A DNA stretch of 64,000 nucleotides from Sedimenticola_A sp040506425 (lineage in GTDB: Bacteria; Pseudomonadota; Gammaproteobacteria; Chromatiales; Chromatiaceae), in assembly GCA_965224515.1 (NCBI GenBank), contig OZ245051.1:1116001-1180000 (forward strand), given 5' to 3'. The notes beneath the pieces are model-generated. The model searched no databases, was not told the DNA's origin, and saw only the letters and a program-made list of their open reading frames with translations. Both the position numbers and the translations under genes were made by a program. Of this stretch, positions 38,659 to 46,248 are shown piece after piece (the first letter of the stretch is position 1; each line of letters starts with the position of its first letter).

Positions 38659-39564
38659 ATGGATACCCGATGGCTGATGGCAGCAGCACTGCTCACCCTG
38701 CAACCCCTGGCACACGCAGAAGAGTGTGATGCGTACCCCGACATGCTCGATGCCTGCGAAACTTACCAGTGCAGCTTCACGCACCCGTTTACCGGCAAGC
38801 CGATGAAGAGAGAGATCATCGGTCCCCAGGCTGACGGCAACTGCCTGACCCGGGAACAGATGCCGGGCAATATGCTGATGGAGTGCAGTTTTGACGAACC
38901 CTACAGGAAAAACGTAGCCGGATTCGTTCGCAAAACCCAGGCGGCAAAACAGGTTTCCACCAAGGCAAGGATCAGTGGCGTGCAGAGCGAAGTCACGACC
39001 CGCCTGGATAAGAAACCGGTTCAAAACCCCCTGCAGGAGGCGATGAAGCTGGGGCTGTGCAAAGTGATCATGCCCAGCAACAAGGGTAACTCTGTGAGTA
39101 CACCTCCTGTTGAAAAGCCTGTCAAAAAGCCCGAACCGGTCAAGACCCCTGTGCCCCATAACCCACCGGTACAGGCAGCAAACCGGTCGGGCAGTGCAAG
39201 AGCAAGAGCAAGTCTGCCCGACCTGGCAGTGGAAGGGGTAGAACTCGACGATCGTTGCCGCCCTGTCATCACCCTGGAAAACCGTGGCAGGGGGGCTGTA
39301 CCAGCATCGGCATATGACCGTGGCAACAGTGCCGGTATCCAACTCTACAAAAACGGCAGACCCTGGCAGGGAGTCGCCCTGTTCGGATTCGACCGTACCA
39401 GGACACTGATGAGACCAGGTGGCTCGGCCAGCTTCACCCTGTTTCAGGCCCTGGAGCCAAATGTCCCCACCGAGGTCTGGATAGTGGCCGACAGCAGGGA
39501 CCAGATCCGTGAGACCACAAAGATAAACAACCGTCTCGATATCGAACTCACCTGCGCCAGGTAG
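38659..39564 (+). CDS. secreted protein with C-terminal CARDB-like domain
   Basis: I choose ATG 38659, with CAGGAGC upstream, because it gives a normal Sec signal (MDTRWLMAAALLTLQPLAHA). The N-terminal part (about residues 21-145) is cysteine-rich ('CDAYPDMLDACETYQCSFTH'). A Pro/Lys-rich linker follows, then a CARDB-type beta domain ('LPDLAVEGVELDDRCRPVIT', 'VWIVADSRDQIRETTKINNR'). Such domains often mediate adhesion. It is monocistronic. Confidence 0.75.
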   Translation: MDTRWLMAAALLTLQPLAHAEECDAYPDMLDACETYQCSFTHPFTGKPMKREIIGPQADGNCLTREQMPGNMLMECSFDEPYRKNVAGFVRKTQAAKQVSTKARISGVQSEVTTRLDKKPVQNPLQEAMKLGLCKVIMPSNKGNSVSTPPVEKPVKKPEPVKTPVPHNPPVQAANRSGSARARASLPDLAVEGVELDDRCRPVITLENRGRGAVPASAYDRGNSAGIQLYKNGRPWQGVALFGFDRTRTLMRPGGSASFTLFQALEPNVPTEVWIVADSRDQIRETTKINNRLDIELTCAR

Positions 39565-39626
39565 AGCCGATCGATCCCTGAAGCGGTATGGCCCACCGAT
39601 CGATAGATCACTCAATCCAGGCCGAC

Positions 39627-40502
39627 TTACAGCACGCCTGCCGACAGCAATGCCTGCCGGATCCCATAGCCCTTTTTCGGACTGATGGGATAGCGGGGCG
39701 ACCGACACTCATCGCTGGCAAGCCCGTAAAGGGAGAGGGCGTACTTGATCCCGGAGACCAGGTCCACTTCCGCGAAGGCCTTTCCCAGGGTAACCACCCT
39801 CTCCTGGTAACCCTGCAGGGCTGCATCATCTCCCTTGCGGCGGGCGGCCTGGATTCCGGAACAGAGGGAGGGCACGATGTTGGCCAGCACCGAGATGGTG
39901 CCGTCCCCCACGATCTCGTCGCATTCCGATATCTCGGTCTCCGCCCCGGAGAGACAGGAGAAGTCAGCCGGAGTGGACTGCCGCCAGCGTCTGATCCGTG
40001 TAACACCGGATAAACCGTCGTGAATGCCAACCACCCTGGGCAGGTTGGAGAGACTGGAAACCACCCTGGCGCTTATATCCACCGAGAAAAACTGCTGCGG
40101 CCCCGATACCGTATGAGGCCTGGCAGCGTCGAGGATAAACCTCGTATTCGTGCTGTCGTGCAGTGCCTTGAAGCGCCTGAAGGGAGATTCGGCGCCGGGC
40201 CTGCTGTCATAGCCCTGCCGGTAGAGGACCGCATCCACGCCTATCTCTTCAGCAAACCGGGAAAACTCAAACTCGGGCGCAGCCACCACGGGCACGCGGC
40301 CAGCGACCTCCTGCACGACAATGGAGAGCACCTGTTTGAGTTCACTGAAATTCAGGGTTGAGGATTCAGCCGTCTTGCCAATGGCGACAATGCCGTCTGT
40401 TCCCTGCTCGATATGCCAGTTTACGAGCTGTTTGAGAGCCTGTTCGTCAATCCTGCCGCGACTGAACGGGGTGGCCAAAGCTACAAAAGATCCTCGAAAC
40501 AT
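39627..40502 (-). CDS. DapA-family protein lacking the Schiff-base lysine
   Basis: The 291-residue protein follows the DHDPS/NAL aldolase layout ('GSFVALATPFSRGRIDEQAL', 'GTDGIVAIGKTAESSTLN'). The catalytic lysine of 'GIKEASG' is histidine here ('VVGIHDGLSGVTR'). The GTTGE motif reads GKTAE, and the 'YNxP' tyrosine segment reads 'FILDAARPHTVS'. Catalysis by the family mechanism is therefore unlikely. It may be a pseudoenzyme or a decaying duplicate, though the frame is intact. It is monocistronic with an AAAGGA ribosome-binding site. No lysine-pathway genes are near. Confidence 0.8.
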   Translation of the reverse strand: MFRGSFVALATPFSRGRIDEQALKQLVNWHIEQGTDGIVAIGKTAESSTLNFSELKQVLSIVVQEVAGRVPVVAAPEFEFSRFAEEIGVDAVLYRQGYDSRPGAESPFRRFKALHDSTNTRFILDAARPHTVSGPQQFFSVDISARVVSSLSNLPRVVGIHDGLSGVTRIRRWRQSTPADFSCLSGAETEISECDEIVGDGTISVLANIVPSLCSGIQAARRKGDDAALQGYQERVVTLGKAFAEVDLVSGIKYALSLYGLASDECRSPRYPISPKKGYGIRQALLSAGVL

Positions 40503-40564
40503 CGCTAGTCATCCTTTAACTGTCAGCGTTGATGTTTCCCTGGATTCTTTTTTGCCCCCTGAAG

Positions 40565-40598
40565 AAAAAACCCCTGGAGGCTTTGCAGGCTCCAGGGG
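40565..40598 (-). terminator. rho-independent terminator of the 40.6-40.8 kb short unit
   Basis: CCCCTGGAG and CTCCAGGGG pair perfectly around a 10-base loop, with a T6 run following on the minus strand. It lies 62 bases upstream of the DapA-like start, so it isolates that gene from the promoter at 40750-40778. Confidence 0.85.
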
Positions 40599-40778
40599 TT
40601 TGTTGAATTCAACTAATCTCTGGTGCCTACTCGCGCGCGCGTTTGACCGCCACCCGCTTGGTCACAAGCTTGGTGGTCATGGTAATCAGGTTGTTCAGCG
40701 CGTATCTGTTCACTTGGCTAGAGACCGGTAAATATTACAATCGGATTAAAAATTAGGCCCATTGCATTGACCTGTCAA
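40565..40778 (-). ncRNA. candidate short transcription unit (small RNA or micro-protein)
   Basis: On the minus strand a near-consensus promoter TTGACA (40773-40778), 17 bases, TAATTT (40750-40755) is followed about 170 bases later by a strong terminator (40565-40598). Between them lies a 28-codon frame from GTG 40713 to TAG 40627, beginning MNRYALNNLITM and ending KRVAVKRARE, but it has no clear ribosome-binding site. The unit is separate from the DapA-like gene downstream. It could be a small RNA of about 180 nucleotides or encode a basic micro-protein. Confidence 0.5.
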
Positions 40779-40879
40779 GGTTTTTTCCAAAACAATTACG
40801 CTCTGCAAGTCCGGGGACTAATCATTTTGAAACATGGGGCCTGTATGGTTGCGTTTTTCACGACTAGAGAGAGAAACCC

Positions 40880-41155
40880 ATGACTTGGTATCTGCAGACC
40901 CAGACGGGACAGTTCTGGATTCGCAAGCGTCATTCACATTCTGATTACAGGCTCGGCTTCAACGGAGAACTGCTGGGCATCTATTCATCACTCCAGGAAG
41001 CTGCCTACGCGGTATCCACCTATGACAGCGGTTACACAGATTGGGACCGGGCGCAGCACGGCGGCTCACACGCCTCCGACCTCACCAATTGGCTCAAGAT
41101 AAACGGCGAACCCAAACCGAGTTGGATTGCCAACGGGTTGGCCGCTGCCTCCTGA
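40880..41155 (+). CDS. hypothetical small protein
   Basis: The 91-residue protein is rich in tyrosine, tryptophan and histidine ('MTWYLQTQTGQFWIRKRHSH', 'DYRLGFNGELLGIYSSLQEA'). There is no signal peptide or membrane segment. A purine-rich AGAGAGAG precedes the ATG. The pattern suggests a small DNA- or protein-binding domain, but I do not recognise it. It stands alone upstream of the molybdate locus. Confidence 0.65.
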   Translation: MTWYLQTQTGQFWIRKRHSHSDYRLGFNGELLGIYSSLQEAAYAVSTYDSGYTDWDRAQHGGSHASDLTNWLKINGEPKPSWIANGLAAAS

Positions 41156-41233
41156 GGTTACAAGCAACATTACCAAGGGCATTTCACCCTAAACACTGAG
41201 CACCCATGGTGGCCCAGGGCATGGTACAGAGTT

Positions 41234-41259
41234 GCGTTATGCTCAGCCATGCATTACGC
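41234..41259. promoter_or_regulatory. ModE-box-like operator upstream of the modE-like gene
   Basis: GCGTTATGC (41234-41242) and GCATTACGC (41251-41259) form an inverted repeat, 8 of 9 bases matching, around an 8-base spacer. The E. coli ModE site CGTTAT-type half-sites with the same 8-base spacing is the known model. It suggests autoregulation by the adjacent ModE-like protein, though this regulator lacks the molybdate-binding domain. Confidence 0.6.
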
Positions 41260-41293
41260 TTTTAGCGGTAATTGTTTTTATCAAAATGAGCCA

Positions 41294-41635
41294 ATGAAAG
41301 AGAGTTACCGCCTACATGGACGCGTCTGGATCGAGGGCCCCGAGGGGACCTTCCTCGGCTATGGCCGGGTTGTGCTGCTGGAGCGGATACGCGATCACGG
41401 CTCAATCACTGCAGCCGCCCGCTCCATGGAGATGTCCTACCGCCACGCCTGGAAACTGGTGGACTCCATGAATCGACAGAGCCGCAAACCCGTGGTTAAC
41501 AAGAGTACCGGTGGCCGGGGGGGTGGAGGCGCCGTGTTGACCGAAACGGGGGAACAGGCAATTGAGTGTTTCTGGTCGGCACACAGAGACTTCAAGAACT
41601 TTCTGGCCGAGCACTCCAAGCAGATAGATCTATAG
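41294..41635 (+). CDS. ModE-type winged-helix regulator, DNA-binding domain only
   Basis: The 113-residue product contains the LysR-type HTH of ModE ('LLERIRDHGSITAAARSMEM', 'SYRHAWKLVDSMN') and the 'GGRGGGGAVLTETGE' wing. The two C-terminal mop domains that bind molybdate in E. coli ModE are absent, so sensing needs another partner or mechanism. I choose ATG 41294 because the upstream ATG at 41249 lies inside the operator. modA starts 7 bases after the stop, so modE-like-modABC form one operon. Confidence 0.87.
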   Translation: MKESYRLHGRVWIEGPEGTFLGYGRVVLLERIRDHGSITAAARSMEMSYRHAWKLVDSMNRQSRKPVVNKSTGGRGGGGAVLTETGEQAIECFWSAHRDFKNFLAEHSKQIDL

Positions 41636-41642
41636 CCGCGAT

Positions 41643-42398
41643 ATGAAGAGCGCAAAAACTGTTTTATCAATGATCATCCTCTGCCTGCCGTTGCTGGCAT
41701 GTGAACCAGCTGCATCCGATGAGATTCGCGTTGCAGTGGCGAGCAACTTTACAGAAGTGATGAAACGGCTTGCAGCGAGGTTTGAAGAGCGCACCGGCCA
41801 CCGCGTGAAGCTGATATTCGGCTCCACCGGAAAACACTATGCCCAGATAAAAAACGGTGCACCTTTCGACCTCTTTTTTGCAGCCGACAGCAAACGGCCC
41901 AGACTGCTGGAGGAGGAGGGGGCAGCCCTGCCAGGCAGCCGCTTCACCTACGCCATTGGCAAACTCATTCTCTGGAGCCCGAATCCCGGCCTCGTTGACC
42001 CGGAGGCCACCGTTCTCAGGCAGGGGACATTCAGACACCTGGCCATCGCCAATCCGAAACTCGCCCCTTACGGCAAAGCGGCCAGGGAAGTTCTGCTGAA
42101 GTACAAACTATGGGATAGCCTGCGTGGCCGCTCGGTACGTGGTGAAAACATCGGACAGACCTTTCAGTTCGTCAAGAGCGGAAATGCGGAACTGGGCTTT
42201 GTAGCCTACGCCCAGGTAAAACGTCCCGGCCAACCCATCGAAGGCTCGTACTGGGCGGTGCCCCAGGCGCTCTATTCGCCCATAGCACAGCAGGCCATAC
42301 AGCTGAAGGAGAGCGAAGTGGCTAAGGCATTCATCTCTTTTGTGAAAGGTGACGAGTCACTGCAGATTATCCAAGGCTTCGGATACGGGATCCCATAA
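41643..42398 (+). CDS. modA: molybdate ABC transporter, periplasmic binding protein
   Basis: ModA binds molybdate or tungstate in the periplasm for the ModBC permease. The 251-residue protein has a signal peptide with a lipobox-like LLAC near residue 20, then 'IRVAVASNFTEVMKRLAARF', 'LIFGSTGKHYAQIKNGAPFD' and 'FVKSGNAELGFVAYAQV', the usual ModA oxyanion-site segments. It follows the ModE-like gene by 7 bases; its TAA overlaps the modB ATG by one base. Confidence 0.94.
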   Translation: MKSAKTVLSMIILCLPLLACEPAASDEIRVAVASNFTEVMKRLAARFEERTGHRVKLIFGSTGKHYAQIKNGAPFDLFFAADSKRPRLLEEEGAALPGSRFTYAIGKLILWSPNPGLVDPEATVLRQGTFRHLAIANPKLAPYGKAAREVLLKYKLWDSLRGRSVRGENIGQTFQFVKSGNAELGFVAYAQVKRPGQPIEGSYWAVPQALYSPIAQQAIQLKESEVAKAFISFVKGDESLQIIQGFGYGIP

Positions 42399-43078
42399 TG
42401 CTGACAGATGCTGATCTCACCGCCCTCGTCATCACCTTCAAACTGGCCGCCATTGCCACACTGATACTCCTGCTGTTAGGCACACCCTTTGCCTGGTGGC
42501 TGGCGCGCACCCGCTGGCGGTATAAGTTTCTGCTGGAGGCGGTGGTTGCCCTGCCATTGGTCCTGCCCCCCACCGTGCTCGGCTTTTACCTGCTGGTGGC
42601 CCTGGGACCGAATGGACCCCTGGGCGGGGTGATGCAGTGGCTTGGCGGAGAGCCCCTGGCCTTTACATTCACCGGCCTGGTGATCGGCTCGGTCTTCTAT
42701 TCAATGCCCTTTGTCGTACAGCCGCTGCAGAACGCCTTTAGCTCTCTCGGCCCCCGCCCCATGGAGGTAGCGGCAACCCTGGGGGCATCACCCCTGGACC
42801 GTTTCTTCACCGTGGCCATTCCCCTGGCCCGCTCCGGCTTTCTTACCGCCGCGGTGCTCGGCTTCGCCCATACCGTGGGAGAGTTTGGGGTGGTGCTCAT
42901 GATCGGCGGTAATATCCCCGGCGAGACCCAGGTGCTCTCCATCGCCATCTATGACCATGTCGAGACCCTGGAGTACACTCAGGCCCACTGGCTCTCCGGC
43001 GGACTGCTGCTGCTCTCGTTCATCATGCTGATCTCGGTATACGCCCTGAACCGCCGCTTCTCGGTGGTGCAGCCATGA
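42398..43078 (+). CDS. modB: molybdate ABC transporter, permease
   Basis: ModB is the membrane subunit of the molybdate importer. The 226-residue protein has five or six hydrophobic helices and the EAA loop 'EVAATLGASPLDRFFTVAIPLA', the binding site for ModC. The start overlaps modA by one base and the stop overlaps modC (ATGA), so the three are translationally coupled. Confidence 0.95.
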   Translation: MLTDADLTALVITFKLAAIATLILLLLGTPFAWWLARTRWRYKFLLEAVVALPLVLPPTVLGFYLLVALGPNGPLGGVMQWLGGEPLAFTFTGLVIGSVFYSMPFVVQPLQNAFSSLGPRPMEVAATLGASPLDRFFTVAIPLARSGFLTAAVLGFAHTVGEFGVVLMIGGNIPGETQVLSIAIYDHVETLEYTQAHWLSGGLLLLSFIMLISVYALNRRFSVVQP

Positions 43079-44142
43079 CCCTGGAGGCCCGTTTCAACAT
43101 AAAGCGCGGAGAGTTCGTGCTGGATGTCGACCTGCAGATTCCCTCCCGTGGTGTCACTGCGCTGTTCGGCCCCTCCGGCTGTGGCAAGACGACCCTGCTG
43201 CGAGCCATCGCCGGACTGGAAGAGGACCCCCACGGATTCTGCCAAATCAACTCCAGCCCATGGCAGGATGGGGAACGGTTATTCATCCCTGCCCATAAAC
43301 GATCCATCGGCTATGTCTTCCAGGAAGCCAGCCTCTTCACTCACCTGAACGTGCGGGGCAATCTTGAATATGGCCTCAAGAGAATCCGCCATCAATCCAG
43401 GGTCTCCCTTGAGAAGGCGATCGATCTACTGGGCATCGGGCAACTCCTTGAGCGCAAACCACACCAGCTCTCGGGCGGTGAACGCCAGCGAGTGGCAATT
43501 GCACGAGCATTGGCTGTCAGCCCCAATATCCTGCTGATGGATGAGCCACTCTCTGCCCTGGACCATGAGCGGAAAAAAGAGATCATGCCCTACCTGGAAT
43601 CTCTGCATGATGAACTGGAGATTCCCGTCATCTACGTCAGCCACTCCCCTGATGAAGTGGCACGCCTGGCGGATCACCTGGTCCTGATGGAGAGGGGACA
43701 GATCATCGCCGCGGGTGCCATCGATCAAATGCTGACCCGCCTCGACCTGCCCCTTGCCCACGGCGACGAGGCAGAGGCACTGATAGAGGCGACTGTTGCA
43801 GAACACGATGACCAATTCGGACTCACCTATGTCGATTTTCGGGGGGGACGCTTTACCGTAGCGCGTAAAGAGCTGCCCATAGGTCACCCGGTGAGAGTGC
43901 GGGTCACAGCGAGGGATGTCAGCCTGACCCTGGAACATCAGTCCGGCACCAGTATCCTGAATATCTTTCCCGCCACCATTGATGAAATGACACCGGTCGG
44001 CACGTCTCAGATGATGGTCAAAATGCTGGTAGGCGATGCGCCCATGCTCTCGCGGGTAACCCGCAAATCAGCTTCGGTGCTGGGGCTGGAATCTGGAAAA
44101 GCCGTCTACGTCCAGGCCAAGAGCGTGGCCCTGCTCTCCTGA
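43075..44142 (+). CDS. modC: molybdate ABC transporter, ATPase
   Basis: ModC powers molybdate import. The 355-residue protein has Walker A 'GPSGCGKTTLL', the signature 'LSGGERQRVAIARA', Walker B 'ILLMDEPLSAL' and a C-terminal TOBE/mop-type domain (about residues 290-350) of the kind that binds molybdate in related proteins. It is the last gene of the operon. The hybrid kinase gene lies convergent 77 bases away. Confidence 0.95.
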   Translation: MTLEARFNIKRGEFVLDVDLQIPSRGVTALFGPSGCGKTTLLRAIAGLEEDPHGFCQINSSPWQDGERLFIPAHKRSIGYVFQEASLFTHLNVRGNLEYGLKRIRHQSRVSLEKAIDLLGIGQLLERKPHQLSGGERQRVAIARALAVSPNILLMDEPLSALDHERKKEIMPYLESLHDELEIPVIYVSHSPDEVARLADHLVLMERGQIIAAGAIDQMLTRLDLPLAHGDEAEALIEATVAEHDDQFGLTYVDFRGGRFTVARKELPIGHPVRVRVTARDVSLTLEHQSGTSILNIFPATIDEMTPVGTSQMMVKMLVGDAPMLSRVTRKSASVLGLESGKAVYVQAKSVALLS

Positions 44143-44219
44143 GAATATTGCCCGGCTGTTTTTGCCATCACAGATACGGCTGTGAGCTTCGGTAAAAACC
44201 CTGGAAGAGAGGCTGCAGC

Positions 44220-45749
44220 TCAGTTCGAAGCAAGCACACTCTCAAGCCTCTGTAGAAACTCTGTCCGTCGAAGCGGCTTGAGCACATAGTCTGTACAGCC
44301 TGCCCGATACGCCTCGTAGCGAAGAGTTTCATCATCACTTGCACTCAATGCCACGATGGGGCCTTTGAATTGCTTACGCCTCATCTTCAGAATCAATTGT
44401 ACGCCGTTTTCTTCACCCAGCTGCATATCAGCAACAACAATCGTTGGGGGCGTACTATTCAAGCAGGAGAGCGCCTCATCCATATCCCTGGCCAACACCA
44501 CCTTGCCGCCGGCCGTACTTAAGAATACCTGCAGCAGCTGGCGAATATCACTATCATCATCCACCACCAGCACAACCGCCTCTTCGAGCGAGGTCGTTGC
44601 CTTGACCTTATCACGGCGTGAAGGGGCTTCGACTGAAAAGCGGACGCAGGTTCCCTGGCTGGTGGGTGAATCAATCTCCATCTCCCCACCCATTAACCGG
44701 ACAATCTCACGGCTGATAGAGAGACCAAGACCGGCACCTTTTCCTTCATGCTGCCCGTCACTGCTCTGGCGAAACTCTTCAAGTAGAGTTTCAATATCCG
44801 TTTCCTGTATCCCGGGACCAGTATCTTCAACCGTCACATTGAGTCGTTCATCCGACCAGTCGAGAGAAACGGTAATTCCACCCTCGCGGGTAAATTTAAA
44901 AGCATTGCCGAGGAGGTTTACCAACACCTGCCTCAGCCGTATCTCATCAAGCCACACCTTTGGCGGAATGTCAGAAGAGATCCACCATGCAAAGGTAAGT
45001 CCCCTTTGATCTGCCATGGGGTGAAAGAGCTCTTCAAGAGCTTCAACAATCAGGGATATGTCACACGATGAAGGATGAACCGATAGTTTATTGTCTTCCG
45101 ACACCGCCTGGTCAACCAGGTTGTCAACCAGGTTGAGGAGGTAGTTTGCACCCCGCTCAATTGCCTTGAGATGAGAGATGGTACGCCCCGGCGAGCCCAG
45201 CTCTTCTTTTGCAAGATCAGCAAAACCGAGCACAGAAGAGAGTGGCGTGCGGAATTCATGGGACATGCGACCGATAAACCGGCTCTTCAGTCTATTCGCG
45301 ATATCGAGTTTTCTGTTGGCCGATTCAAGCGCCGCCTTGGCACCGCTGATCTCTTGAAAAAGCTTCTCGCGTTCCGCACCCAACAGGGCCAGTTCATGGG
45401 CGGCCTGCTGGTATCGGCGCCGGCCTTCACGCTCATCTGTTGCATCTAGAAAGGCTATTCCCCAACCATCGTCCATACGTAACAGATGCACATCTGCGGC
45501 TTTTCCTGATGGCGTCTCAAGGGTATTCAGCTCAAGGGTCTGGTCGGGTACCTGTTCCAGGCCCGTAAGAAAAGGGAAAGCATCGTCCACCACCTGGCCT
45601 TCACTGAGATCCTGGTAACCAAAATAGGACGCTCTTCCCGAACTGCACTGCATACGGCTCTCGCCATCAATCACCACGAAAAATGCCTTGACCTTCTTCG
45701 CCAGGGTTCTATTGATATGCCTGGACAGCTGCTCTATGGGTGCAGTCAT
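44220..45749 (-). CDS. hybrid sensor histidine kinase with C-terminal receiver
   Basis: The 509-residue protein has no membrane segment. An N-terminal PAS-like domain (about 10-105) and a coiled coil precede the HisKA box 'SHEFRTPL' (phospho-acceptor about His164), an HATPase domain (N box 'NLLGNAFKFT', G1 'VEDTGPGI', G2 'GKGAGLGLSI') and a receiver with 'VLVVDDDSD' and phospho-acceptor about Asp441. A hybrid kinase needs an Hpt protein to pass phosphate on, and one is encoded at the start of the same operon. It begins one base after the GTPase stop (TGA-C-ATG). Its signal is unknown; the soluble form suggests it senses the GTPase/OmpA module or a cytosolic cue. Confidence 0.93.
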   Translation of the reverse strand: MTAPIEQLSRHINRTLAKKVKAFFVVIDGESRMQCSSGRASYFGYQDLSEGQVVDDAFPFLTGLEQVPDQTLELNTLETPSGKAADVHLLRMDDGWGIAFLDATDEREGRRRYQQAAHELALLGAEREKLFQEISGAKAALESANRKLDIANRLKSRFIGRMSHEFRTPLSSVLGFADLAKEELGSPGRTISHLKAIERGANYLLNLVDNLVDQAVSEDNKLSVHPSSCDISLIVEALEELFHPMADQRGLTFAWWISSDIPPKVWLDEIRLRQVLVNLLGNAFKFTREGGITVSLDWSDERLNVTVEDTGPGIQETDIETLLEEFRQSSDGQHEGKGAGLGLSISREIVRLMGGEMEIDSPTSQGTCVRFSVEAPSRRDKVKATTSLEEAVVLVVDDDSDIRQLLQVFLSTAGGKVVLARDMDEALSCLNSTPPTIVVADMQLGEENGVQLILKMRRKQFKGPIVALSASDDETLRYEAYRAGCTDYVLKPLRRTEFLQRLESVLASN

Positions 45750-45750
45750 G

Positions 45751-46248
45751 TCAACCCGCCACTATTCGTTCACCCAGCGATTGAAAGGCGGAGTCAACCC
45801 CGCTATCAATCTTGGCGCTCGATTCAAGAACAGGCCAGCCCTTGGAGGTTATTGACTGAACCAGCTCACGATCCATCTCCCATTGATCTGCGAGATCCGA
45901 CTTGTTCAGCATCATGACAAAGGGGGCGCAGCCCAGAACCTCTTCCGTCTGCCGCTGGAGATTGATACCGGATGAGAGTGTCTCCCTACGCGTACCGTCA
46001 GCAACCAGAAGATACCCGGCAGCACCCTTGAGGTAATGCCCCATGGTTGCAATGGAGTCATCCCCGGCAATATCCCACAAGACAAGCTTGACCTGGTCAC
46101 CCGAGAGCAGCGTCAACTCCCTGGTCTTGATAGAGACACCCACTGTGGACAGGTAGCCATCGGAGAAATGGTGATTTACATAACGCTCCACCAGGCTGGT
46201 TTTTCCCACCGCAAAATCCCCAATCATGCATATCTTCTTAGCCTGCAT
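45751..46248 (-). CDS. Rab-like small GTPase
   Basis: The 165-residue protein is a Ras-superfamily GTPase. From ATG 46248 the motifs are G1 'GDFAVGKTS' (Lys16, Thr17), a candidate G2 threonine near residue 35, G3 'WDIAGDD', G4 'LNKSD' and G5 'ESSAK'. The position of Ras Gln61 is Asp63, so intrinsic hydrolysis is probably altered. There is no C-terminal prenylation cysteine, as usual for bacterial forms. Its start overlaps the stop of the upstream OmpA/BON gene by 11 bases, implying tight coupling. Prokaryotic GTPases of this type are often paired with Roadblock proteins; the neighbour holds a Roadblock-like segment. Confidence 0.9.
   Translation of the reverse strand: MQAKKICMIGDFAVGKTSLVERYVNHHFSDGYLSTVGVSIKTRELTLLSGDQVKLVLWDIAGDDSIATMGHYLKGAAGYLLVADGTRRETLSSGINLQRQTEEVLGCAPFVMMLNKSDLADQWEMDRELVQSITSKGWPVLESSAKIDSGVDSAFQSLGERIVAG

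Noticed and set aside
44143..44219. Hairpin TCACAG/CTGTGA between modC and the hybrid kinase gene as terminator
   Set aside because: The stem is only 6 bp and lacks a T-run on either strand.
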